Below, one piece after another: positions 1-7,650 of a DNA stretch of 64,000 bases. How positions within the stretch are numbered: the first letter of the stretch is position 1; each line of letters begins with the position of its first letter. Location: assembly GCA_022574595.1 (NCBI GenBank), contig JACZRS010000002.1, forward strand, positions 248,001 to 312,000, in the 5' to 3' direction. The notes beneath the pieces are model-generated. The model was not told the DNA's origin, ran no database searches, and worked only from the letters and a program-made list of their open reading frames with translations. The stretch is from Planctomycetota bacterium (GTDB lineage Bacteria; Planctomycetota; Phycisphaerae; Phycisphaerales; SM1A02). The translations under genes and the position numbers were made by a program.

Positions 1-2201
1 AAAATCGTTGGCAGGCGTTTCTGCAAACCTTTGCCGCCACTGGTATCTACTGCGTGATGGTGCTGCGTTGTTGCCAGTTTGTACTTGCCGCTGACTTTAG
101 TGATAGTTGCGCTGCTGACAAAACCCATCGCATCCGATCGACGCAACTTATAAAAATTAAAACCTGCGCCCTCAGCAATTCGACCAACCTGCGAGCGGCC
201 ATAACCAAGTGCCAGCGTTGCGGATTGCGGGTGTTGGCCGGGCGATACTAATACTGCTGCTGTTACTTTACTGCCATCAACCAGGGACACATCCACCATG
301 TCCCCACTGGCGACAGAAAAACTTTCCGCAGCTTTCGGCCCCAATATGACCGCATTATCCCAGGTGAGTTTGGTCAAGGGGTCAGGTAATTCCTGCAACC
401 AACCGTTATTTGCGAATCGTCCATCATAAACAGAAGCATCCGCAGCAAATACTAACTCAAGGCCTGTCGATCCTTTGGTAGAGTCACCGCGTGATGAAGA
501 AAGAATTAGTTTGCCAACTTCTTCTTGTATTACCGTTGGAGATACTGTTGGGTAAGCGCTGCCGGTTACAAATCCATCATGTAAAATACGTCGCCAATGA
601 CGCTCAAAGTCTTTATCGCCCGCCACGCCGCCGATTGCTCTGCGAACCAGATCGTAACCAGCTTTAATATCATCATTAATAATCTGTGCTAATAATTCAA
701 TGCAGCTTTTTCCGCCAAATAGAGGCTGAATCAGCGGTTGAGTTAATCCAATGGTTCCATCATAAGCTCGCGCATCCCCCCACGCCTCAAGGTAGTGTGC
801 GCGTGGCAAATGCCAATTGCATAGCTTGGAAGTTTCATCAACGTAATGGCTTAGATGTACTGTATTGGCAACCGAGCTGAGTTTGCTGGCAAAGTCCAGG
901 TCCGCAGGTGCGTTATATGCAGGATTACCGCCTAGGATTACCAGGGTATCGACAGATTTTGCATCAATTTCACTTACCAAGTCCGCAAGCGCTGCTGCAT
1001 GTGGTTGGCTATCGGGGCGAGTAGTATAAGTAACGGTTTTGCCAACATTACCCAGATGCTGGTTAATCAGATGGACAAGCGCATGAACTGAAGCGGGTTG
1101 TCTGGGTCCAGCAATAACTAAGCTTTCGCCATGATGAGCTTTTAGATCTTTTGCAATTTGCTCAATTAGAGACTTATCAATATCCGACGAACTAACCCAA
1201 ATAGCCGCTTCGGGAATCAATGCTTTGGCAATCTCACCCGTTGCAGCAGCGATATCACTACTTCTGATTGCCAGGCGATGATCTGCATTTGCGCCGGTTA
1301 AGCTGTAACCACTTTCAAGAACGTAAAGCCGATTCATCGACTTGTCAGGCCCATCCGCCCGCCGCCCTGATGCGAAATCGCGTGTGTATTTTACAGCTGC
1401 TGGATGCAGTAATAGAAAATCGCTATCAAGCGAAACGATTATCTTGGCTTTGTCAAAGTGATATTGAGCGCGATACTCCGTGCCAAAAGCGACGCGCATT
1501 CCCTGCACTTCATTATCATTGTTCAGAGGTTCATACATGAACCACTTGGCCATGGGGAAGTTGGCGAGAAGCCTCCTTTTCATGTCCAGAACGGTAGGTG
1601 AAGCTGTGGCCTCGCTTAGTATGCAAAGCCCTTTGCCTGATGCTTCATCTAAAGCCTTAAAGTGGCCATCCGCCCAACTGTTAAACTTATCCCATTTTGA
1701 TTCGCTAAGCTCTGAGCCACCGCCACCCTTCTTCACAACTCTACTGCGGTCAGGATCATAAAGATCTAAAACACTTGCCTGTGACCATGAATCCGTTGAC
1801 CCTTGATTGATTGGGTGCTGCGGATTTCCTTCGATCTTGATAGGTCGGCCGTCGTAGCTTGTTGCTAATAAGCCATGGCCGACTCCGCCCAATTCCATAG
1901 TCGTAGCAAATTGTTCAGGTACGCCGGGCAATCTTCCCTGGGGACGACTTGCATAAGGTGCGATAGTTTCTTCTGGCCATCTTCTGCATCCTTGCAGACC
2001 AAGACCCGCAAGTGCGAACGAAGCCCCCATTATTTTCAGGAAATCGCGGCGCTCATTTGAATCAAGCATCTCGCTGGCGCCTGCGGGAAACTCACGATAC
2101 ATAAACTCCCGAAACTCTTGCGTATCTGCAAGTTCATCCAGGCTTCGCCAGTAGGTATTTGATGGGGGCTTTGACTGCACTTTTTGATCTACCGATGGCA
2201 T
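1..2201 (-). CDS. actB: Alternative complex III subunit ActB (partial, molybdopterin-oxidoreductase-like)
   Basis: This is the N-terminal ~733 residues of a large protein that leaves the window at base 1. The start ATG at 2199-2201 opens MPSVDQKVQSK and then the ActB-typical N-terminus with YWRSLDELADT and EFPAGASE. A NERRDFLKIMGAS twin-arginine-like segment and LQGCRRPEE follow. After that come PIKIEGNPQHP and LYDPDRSR, typical of the molybdopterin-oxidoreductase fold. In the family, ActB is the periplasmic subunit of the quinol-oxidising alternative complex III. It keeps the fold, lost the molybdenum cofactor in its A half and carries iron-sulfur clusters in its C-terminal half, which is not visible here. 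It overlaps actA by 13 bp, so the two are probably translationally coupled, and actC-F would be expected left of the window. No other family fits as well; only the missing C-terminus limits certainty. Confidence 0.88.
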   Translation of the reverse strand, partial: MPSVDQKVQSKPPSNTYWRSLDELADTQEFREFMYREFPAGASEMLDSNERRDFLKIMGASFALAGLGLQGCRRWPEETIAPYASRPQGRLPGVPEQFATTMELGGVGHGLLATSYDGRPIKIEGNPQHPINQGSTDSWSQASVLDLYDPDRSRVVKKGGGGSELSESKWDKFNSWADGHFKALDEASGKGLCILSEATASPTVLDMKRRLLANFPMAKWFMYEPLNNDNEVQGMRVAFGTEYRAQYHFDKAKIIVSLDSDFLLLHPAAVKYTRDFASGRRADGPDKSMNRLYVLESGYSLTGANADHRLAIRSSDIAAATGEIAKALIPEAAIWVSSSDIDKSLIEQIAKDLKAHHGESLVIAGPRQPASVHALVHLINQHLGNVGKTVTYTTRPDSQPHAAALADLVSEIDAKSVDTLVILGGNPAYNAPADLDFASKLSSVANTVHLSHYVDETSKLCNWHLPRAHYLEAWGDARAYDGTIGLTQPLIQPLFGGKSCIELLAQIINDDIKAGYDLVRRAIGGVAGDKDFERHWRRILHDGFVTGSAYPTVSPTVIQEEVGKLILSSSRGDSTKGSTGLELVFAADASVYDGRFANNGWLQELPDPLTKLTWDNAVILGPKAAESFSVASGDMVDVSLVDGSKVTAAVLVSPGQHPQSATLALGYGRSQVGRIAEGAGFNFYKLRRSDAMGFVSSATITKVSGKYKLATTQHHHAVDTSGGKGLQKRLPTI

Positions 2202-2875
2202 GTTGAGCAATCCTGCGAAGGTGAAATGTTGTTGTGTTTAAGCCAAAATTCTGAATAATCTTCAAATGTTTTGAACTGAGCTTTAGCTGCAGAATCATCC
2301 TCGAATCTCCAGCCAAGATCAGTGACAGTTAATGGATCACGCACCCGCCCTTGTGGTTTGCGGTGACAATCTAAGCACCACCCCATGTTGAGAGGTTTCT
2401 CTTGCTTAATTTCTTCCATCTTGTCAACGCGTCCATGGCACTCCACACAGCTAACGCCGCGATTAACGTGAGCAGAGTGATTGAAGTAGGCATAGTCAGG
2501 AAGATCGTGTACGCGCTTCCATTTGACAGGCATACCTGTTGCGTAACTATCGAATAAAGCTGTCAGATTTATGCTTTCCTTATAAACCTGTGTGTGACAA
2601 TTCATGCAAGTTTGTGTTGGTGGAATCGCAGCCTTAGCTGCGACTTCAACTGTGTTGTGACAGTACCTGCAATCTATGCCGAGCTGCCCTACATGGATGC
2701 GATGACTGTAAGGCACAGGTTGCTCTGGTTGATAGCCAACATCCGTAGCAATCGGACTGAAGCCATAACTAACCAGAAAGAACGCATATACAGGCGCAGC
2801 AGCCCCTAATATGCCAACGCTTGGCAAGATGGCATTGCTCCATCGTGGAAAAACATAGTGGTAACGGCCCGTCAC
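2189..2875 (-). CDS. actA: Alternative complex III subunit ActA, pentaheme cytochrome c
   Basis: A 228-residue protein with one N-terminal membrane anchor (about residues 14-36) followed by five CxxCH heme c motifs: CRYCH, CMNCH, CVECH, CLDCH and a C-terminal CSTCH. Five hemes, a single anchor and direct coupling to an ActB-like gene fit ActA, the multiheme subunit that passes electrons from quinol in alternative complex III to a downstream acceptor. The start codon is GTG (2873-2875) and no strong ribosome binding site is visible. A good promoter lies just upstream, so this is the first gene of the operon. The motif PYSHRIHVGQLGIDC, shared with cytochrome c3-like folds, supports the assignment. 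Confidence 0.9.
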   Translation of the reverse strand: MTGRYHYVFPRWSNAILPSVGILGAAAPVYAFFLVSYGFSPIATDVGYQPEQPVPYSHRIHVGQLGIDCRYCHNTVEVAAKAAIPPTQTCMNCHTQVYKESINLTALFDSYATGMPVKWKRVHDLPDYAYFNHSAHVNRGVSCVECHGRVDKMEEIKQEKPLNMGWCLDCHRKPQGRVRDPLTVTDLGWRFEDDSAAKAQFKTFEDYSEFWLKHNNISPSQDCSTCHR

Positions 2876-2907
2876 GTTAGGTTGTGCCTTTTTTCACAAA
2901 GTCCGAG

Positions 2908-2936
2908 ATCGTATGGAAACCGCTGTTAAGTGTCAA
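2908..2936 (-). promoter_or_regulatory. Sigma70-like promoter of actAB
   Basis: Read on the minus strand, a perfect TTGACA (complement of 2931-2936) is followed by a 17-bp spacer and TACGAT (complement of 2908-2913). This would start transcription about 25 nt before the GTG of actA. Consensus match and spacing are good; there is no experimental support. Confidence 0.55.
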
Positions 2937-3019
2937 GAACGATCTGCAACCTTGTGTACATGCTAATAACTACTTATTTGCGTCACAACAACAGCGCAAA
3001 GTACTGCGAGAAAACACTT

Positions 3020-3042
3020 TAAAAAAGGAGACGAATCTCCTT
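3020..3042 (-). terminator. Intrinsic terminator with UUCG tetraloop
   Basis: On the minus strand the sequence reads AAGGAGA-TTCG-TCTCCTT followed by TTTT. It has a 7-bp stem closed by the very stable UUCG tetraloop and a T run. It lies about 185 bp downstream of the stop of the APC permease gene and would end that transcript before the actAB promoter. Confidence 0.7.
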
Positions 3043-3226
3043 AAAACACCGATTCCCCCCATGCCCACATGCCAGATAAGCTTACAAATACACCGAACAA
3101 TTCTTGAGATTTCGGCATGTTATGCGCCTTTTAGCCGCAGTTTTCATCGGCTGTGCGCTGGTATTGGGCTTTAGAGATTGATTATTGAGGCTCAATATGA
3201 GTAAAAACCTAATAACATATCTCCGG

Positions 3227-5326
3227 TTATGAACTTGTTGAATCATCGTGATATAGCTCATTGACCTGCGAAATCCCACTTGGTGAGCCGATGATCGTCA
3301 GTCGATCTTGCTCCTGGATTACTGTCCCGCCACGCGGCACAATAGTTGATCCACCTCGGTGAATAATCGCTACTAGACAGCCTTCAGGGATATTTAGCTC
3401 ACGCAGAGGTCGGCCGATCATTGGTGCTGCTTTGCTATTGGCCTGAACATAAATTGAAGCAAACCTGTCATTGCGAAGCAGAATTTCCTTTAGCTGCTGC
3501 TCACCGCTAGCTTTAAGCCAATCATCAATGAAACTATCCTTACTAACCTGGCCAGCTAACTCCGCAAGAATTCGCAAATGCTGCCTGGGGTCTTCATCGG
3601 GACTTACAAGAAAGAATATAGCGTGAGTTAATTCCGATGAATGCACTTGCCCAAAAACGTCGCCGGTTGAAATTCTAATTCCGCTTTCACTGCGCACCAG
3701 AATCAACTGCGCTGAATCAATACCCGGCATACGCAGATGCGGTAGCGCAATGCCCCCAGTTACCGGAGTGGCGCCGGTCCGCGTTCCTTGCATGAACCCA
3801 TCTAGAAGTGTCTGAGCTTCACACGGAAGACGCTTTGAAAGTAGTAACGAAGCACGTTGTGCTATCTCCTGGAAGGATGAACCAACCTCTGCGTCCATGG
3901 TGATGCTTCTGACAATTAGCTCATCAAACGGATCTTCTTCACGCAAGCCTTTTTCCTGCATTATCCCCCTTAATTCCCTATCTAAATCATCAAAGCGTCT
4001 CTGGCCTAAGCGGTCAAAAACGTGATAGATAGCGCCTTCTCTAGCAACTCGGTTGCGCGCGTAATACCTGAACCAAGCAATGCCAACAATGATTAAGCCT
4101 GCACTGAAAACAATGGATAACCAGCCCATTTCCGCAATAATTACCATGGGGCCAAAGATCCCTAATATCTGCATCCAAGGGTAAAACGGCGAGTGAAAGC
4201 CGGGATCATAAGACTCAATCTTGCTTTCGCGCATCACAATTACAGCTAGACATAGCAGCGCAAACATTACCAACTGAAAGGCACTGGCAAGCTTGGCAAT
4301 TCTTGTTGGATCCAGTACTAACAGGAAAAAGAGAATCGCTGCCACAGTGACAAAAATCGACACAGTTGGCGTGCCGCGCTTACCAACCGTACTGAAAATT
4401 TTCGGAAGAATATGGTCACGACTCATTGCCATGGGATATCGAGATGCACTCATTATTCCAGCATTGGCGACGGCTGCAAAGGCTAACAACGCAGCTACGG
4501 TAACAAGGGCTTTACCCCACTTGGATGCAAATGATTCTGCAACATCAGCAACAGGTGTCAGCGAGCCAGCCAAATTCTCATCGCCTAATACACCAATCAT
4601 CACACTCACACCAAGTGCGTAGACCAACACAGCCGTTCCTAGCGCCAGGAAAATCCCCAGAGGCAAATTTCGCTCTGGGTTCTTCACCTCCTCTGAAACG
4701 CTGGCGATATTTGTTACACCTACATAGCTAATAAAAACCAGCCCCGAAGCTGAGAGAATAGATGCTGATCCTTTATCAAAGAAGCCCGAAAAATTATCAA
4801 AGTTGATCGCAGTTGTGCCGTGGGCAATGAACCAGGTCAAAATCGCTAATAGCACGACTACCAAGAAAATCTGGAAAGTCCCCGTCTTCTTTGAACCCAG
4901 CAGATTGAGCGCACCAAAGAACAAAGCCAGGCCTACTGCGATAATTTGAAACGGCGCTTCCGGGAAGTACAAAGCGAGATATGCACCCATTCCCACCAAT
5001 GCGAACGCAGACTTAAGCACCAACGCCAACCACGTTCCAAACCCGCCAATCGTTCCTGCCAGCGGTCCCAAGCTTCGATCTAGAAAGTAATAAGCCCCAC
5101 CTGCACGAGGCATAGCTGTGGCTAACTCAACAATGCTGAACATTGCAGGCACTAATAGTGCAGCTGCAATCAAATAGCACAGAACAACCGCAGGCCCAGC
5201 TTCCGCTGCCGCCAGGCCGGGCAAGAGGAAGAAGCCAGCACTAAGCGTTGTGCCTGTAGCAATCGCATATACGCCAAATAGCGATAGTTCTTTCTTTAGT
5301 TTCTGATGTCCAGTTCCTACAGCCAT
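3227..5326 (-). CDS. APC-family amino acid permease fused to PTS EIIA-like and TrkA-C domains
   Basis: A 699-residue membrane protein. Residues ~10-425 are an APC superfamily transporter with about twelve hydrophobic segments. The APC signature region near TM1 is SAGFFLLPGLAAAEAGP, and a PRAGGAYYFLDR segment follows TM2. After a cytoplasmic linker, residues ~455-600 form a PTS EIIA type-2-like domain with the motif GGIALPHLRMPG; His530 occupies the phosphorylatable histidine position. The last ~70 residues (from about SIYVQANSKAAPMIGRPL) are a TrkA-C/RCK-C domain, a fold that binds small ligands in K+ channels and other transporters. Such three-part permeases are known in several phyla. The architecture implies import gated by a phosphorylation-like or ligand signal, which is inference. 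Substrate cannot be told. A TATAAA box lies ~35 nt upstream of the start. Confidence 0.88.
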   Translation of the reverse strand: MAVGTGHQKLKKELSLFGVYAIATGTTLSAGFFLLPGLAAAEAGPAVVLCYLIAAALLVPAMFSIVELATAMPRAGGAYYFLDRSLGPLAGTIGGFGTWLALVLKSAFALVGMGAYLALYFPEAPFQIIAVGLALFFGALNLLGSKKTGTFQIFLVVVLLAILTWFIAHGTTAINFDNFSGFFDKGSASILSASGLVFISYVGVTNIASVSEEVKNPERNLPLGIFLALGTAVLVYALGVSVMIGVLGDENLAGSLTPVADVAESFASKWGKALVTVAALLAFAAVANAGIMSASRYPMAMSRDHILPKIFSTVGKRGTPTVSIFVTVAAILFFLLVLDPTRIAKLASAFQLVMFALLCLAVIVMRESKIESYDPGFHSPFYPWMQILGIFGPMVIIAEMGWLSIVFSAGLIIVGIAWFRYYARNRVAREGAIYHVFDRLGQRRFDDLDRELRGIMQEKGLREEDPFDELIVRSITMDAEVGSSFQEIAQRASLLLSKRLPCEAQTLLDGFMQGTRTGATPVTGGIALPHLRMPGIDSAQLILVRSESGIRISTGDVFGQVHSSELTHAIFFLVSPDEDPRQHLRILAELAGQVSKDSFIDDWLKASGEQQLKEILLRNDRFASIYVQANSKAAPMIGRPLRELNIPEGCLVAIIHRGGSTIVPRGGTVIQEQDRLTIIGSPSGISQVNELYHDDSTSS

Positions 5327-5441
5327 TAACCCACAGCAACTCTCAGTTTGAGTTCATTTATACAACACCCTGCATCAAAGGCATTGAGATTGTACATTGC
5401 CCAATCAAAGCTCACTTGTGGCAAAGGTATTTAAGGTATTA

Positions 5442-6224
5442 ATGTTCGACACCCACTGTCATCTCACTTTCAAACACTTTGCTGGCCGAGTCGACCAGGT
5501 TCTCGCCGATGCCAAAGCTGAGGGTGTAAACGGCGTAATCACCGTAGCCACAAGCTCTCACAACTCCTTACTAAGCTTAGATTTAGCCAAGCAATACGAT
5601 TCGGTTTTCTGCTCAGCCGGGGCGCATCCTCTATATGCAGATGAACCTTGCGATTTCTCAATTATAGAGCAAGTCGCAAAACACCCTAAGTGCGTTGCCT
5701 GGGGAGAGTTAGGATTAGACAACCACTACGATAAACCTACAAGAAAACTCCAGGACAAGCTGCTTGAAGACCAGCTCGCATTCATTGAAGGGCAGCTAAA
5801 AGTTGGGATAACAAAGCCCATCATTGTTCACTGCCGCCAGGCTACGGATGAGCTGTTAGCAATTTTCAAGTCAGCTCCTTTTGATCCATCGAGATACGTT
5901 TTTCATTGTTTCAGCGAATCGCTGGATGATGCTCGCAAAATTCTGGATTTCGGCGCCTGGATCAGCTTTACGGGTATTGTCACATTCAAGAACGCACCAG
6001 AGGTAGCCGAGGCCGCCAAACTCGTGCCTGTGGATCGGATCATGGTCGAGACTGATTCTCCATATCTAACCCCCGAGCCTCACCGCAAAATCTTCCCAAA
6101 TGAACCTAAGTATGTTGTCCATACTGCTCGCCACATAGCTAATCTACGCAGCGTAACCCCCAAGGATTTCGAGCAAACCCTGGACGCCAACGCCGAGCGC
6201 TTTTTCGGGCTTAAAACGAATTGA
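5442..6224 (+). CDS. tatD: TatD-family metal-dependent hydrolase (DNase)
   Basis: A 260-residue TIM-barrel metallohydrolase. It opens with MFDTHCHLTF (metal-binding HxH) and later shows WGELGLDNHYD (metal-ligand Glu), PIIVHCRQA, FHCFSES and VETDSPYLTPEP. All of these are family signatures in the expected order. Known TatD enzymes are cytoplasmic 3'-5' DNases acting on damaged DNA, and the family also includes D-aminoacyl-tRNA-hydrolase-like activities. The start at 5442 is preferred because the family N-terminus begins at the MFDTH segment; a longer frame to 5397 adds 15 residues without homology. The gene is divergent from the permease gene, sharing a ~115-bp upstream region. Confidence 0.92.
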   Translation: MFDTHCHLTFKHFAGRVDQVLADAKAEGVNGVITVATSSHNSLLSLDLAKQYDSVFCSAGAHPLYADEPCDFSIIEQVAKHPKCVAWGELGLDNHYDKPTRKLQDKLLEDQLAFIEGQLKVGITKPIIVHCRQATDELLAIFKSAPFDPSRYVFHCFSESLDDARKILDFGAWISFTGIVTFKNAPEVAEAAKLVPVDRIMVETDSPYLTPEPHRKIFPNEPKYVVHTARHIANLRSVTPKDFEQTLDANAERFFGLKTN

Positions 6225-6359
6225 TCATGACTTGTTTAGTAGAAAACTTCATGAAATTTAGCCTTGAATATCGTGGGAGGCTGTTACACTGGTATGCCTA
6301 GGTCATGGCGATCAACCCCTACGACGCCATATCGGGAAGTCTCATTTCAAGCAGAGAGG

Positions 6360-6926
6360 ATGAAAGTGAAACACCTAATAATACTACTTGCAGCAGCAGC
6401 AACTCTAAGCAGCGCCCCAGCTTACGCCGACCTCGGTGATCAACTCTTCAAGCTCCTGCCAAACGACGGGGCGAAGAGGGCCCGGTTCGGCGTCTCCGTC
6501 GCGATCAGCGGCGCCACCGCCATCATCGGGGCCTACCACGACGACACCTCCGGCTCCGCATACCTCTTCGACACCACCACGGGTCAGCAGATCGCCAAGC
6601 TCCTGCCTAACGACCGCGGGCAGTTCGACAAATTTGGCATCTCGGTTGCGATCAGCGGCACCACCATCATCGTCGGGGCCTACGATGACGACGACAGCGG
6701 CTTGGACTCTGGCTCGGCATACCTCTTTGGCGCTGCTAGCCCTTCTGCGTGCCCGTAGGATCTTGAAGACAACGCAGTTGTGGGTGTGGCCGATCTGCTC
6801 TCGCTGCTTGTAAGTTGGGGCGCATGTCCGCCGAACGCGGACTGCTCCGCCGACTTCGATCGCGACGGCAACGTCAGCGTGTCTGACTTCCTTGACCTGC
6901 TCGCCAATTGGGGGCCGTGTGAGTAG
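6360..6926 (+). pseudogene. Decayed FG-GAP-like exported protein with in-frame amber stop before its dockerin tail
   Basis: The reading frame starts at ATG 6360 with a signal peptide (MKVKHLIILLAAAATLSS...AYA) and has two short FG-GAP-like units (FGVSVAISG..IIGAYHDD; FGISVAISG..IVGAYDDDD..SGSAYLF). It then reaches Ser-Ala-Cys-Pro followed by TAG at 6756-6758. The same frame continues for another 55 codons to TAG 6924-6926. It encodes the acidic-loop pair of a GC-type dockerin tail, ending LLANWGPCE. In the intact neighbours the residue after Cys-Pro is Trp or Ala, so a TGG to TAG change would explain the break. Only two repeat units remain, against about seven in the gene at 12351-13883, so an internal deletion is also likely. 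The region is clearly richer in G+C than its surroundings. A sequencing error is the main alternative. Confidence 0.7.
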
Positions 6927-7043
6927 AAGAAGGGGTCAGGAATCAGGTTGCTCGGAATCCGCCGAGGCGGGAGTCGGGAGTCAGGGAAGAGAAGAGATGA
7001 AAAGAGATGAAAAGACCCTCACCTCGCTTCGAGTCGCCTATGG

Positions 7044-7226
7044 AGACCCAACCCTCTCCCGGGAGGAGAGGGAGCAAGAAAATGGCATCGAGCGAAGAAG
7101 GCTTTTGGCGCAAGCGAATCGGAGCCTGCCTTTCTTGCCAAGCTCGAAGGCGACCCCATAGACATCGAGAAAATCCTTGATGCCAAGGCTTTGCGTATTT
7201 TCGGACCAAGAACAAATGGAGTCTGA
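7044..7226 (+). pseudogene. Probable 3' remnant of an unknown gene, carrying a palindromic repeat
   Basis: In the frame ending at TGA 7224-7226 the last ~45 codons read as plausible protein (…AFLAKLEGDPIDIEK, …ALRIFGPRTNGV). There is no start codon or ribosome binding site upstream. Translated back, the frame enters a CCCTCTCCC…GGAGAGGG palindrome (about 7051-7071), giving PNPLPGGEG, the same type of repeat found inside cstA. The simplest reading is a truncated gene end joined to a repeat element. I do not recognise the family. Confidence 0.3.
7051..7071. repeat. CCCTCTCCC palindromic repeat, copy 1
   Basis: The sequence CCCTCTCCCGGGAGGAGAGGG has near-perfect dyad symmetry and belongs to the same family as the copy inside cstA at 26714-26752. 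It sits in the decayed stretch between the FG-GAP pseudogene and the haloperoxidase-like gene. Confidence 0.5.
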
Positions 7227-7650
7227 TCACTTTCGATTCAATGAAATAACTGCCAAATAGGCCAAGTAAAGCCTATTTACCTTTGATGGCTAAATAAATC
7301 TTCATTTACCTTGACAAACTTGTCACTTTTAGCCTTGGCGCAGAGTCAAGACAGGGTGTAATATCTCCTTGTCGAGTTTATATTCTCAATAGGTATATCT
7401 CGCTGATTTTGGGATAATCAGGCTCGCTAAATATCCGCAGCAAGAAGAGCGATGGCTGCGGTAATGGAGGAGAATCAATCCAGCTATAAACGGCTGGTCC
7501 TATAGGGTAATTACTACCGGGCGGTCATTGACCATTGGTGATCCATAGTGTTGTAAACATAAACATCGCCTAGTGGAAAAAGAGCAAAGGATAATCGAGT
7601 AGCTCCCTCGATTAAAAGATCGACATATACAAGCAGGAAGAGGAAGTATC
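7227..7650 (+). promoter_or_regulatory. Long upstream region of the haloperoxidase-like gene
   Basis: About 420 bp without a credible gene. It contains an 8-bp inverted repeat AAATAGGC…GCCTATTT (7255-7278). A possible promoter has TTGGCG (7335-7340), a 16-bp spacer and TGTAAT (7357-7362). Two small hairpins lie in the putative leader: CCGCAGC…GCTGCGG near 7434-7460 and CCAGC…GCTGG near 7480-7497. No riboswitch class that I know matches. The promoter call is tentative. Confidence 0.3.

Larger units (their letters stand above)
2876..3226. other. Intergenic region between actA and the APC permease gene
   Basis: About 350 bp with no convincing gene on either strand. It holds the actAB promoter near 2908-2936 and a minus-strand hairpin terminator near 3023-3042. 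The short reading frames across it resemble no protein family and lack ribosome binding sites. Confidence 0.6.

Noticed and set aside
6680-7161. Frames on both strands across the decayed FG-GAP tail.
   Set aside because: Shadows of the real frame or of the repeat-rich stretch; not supported by any signature.
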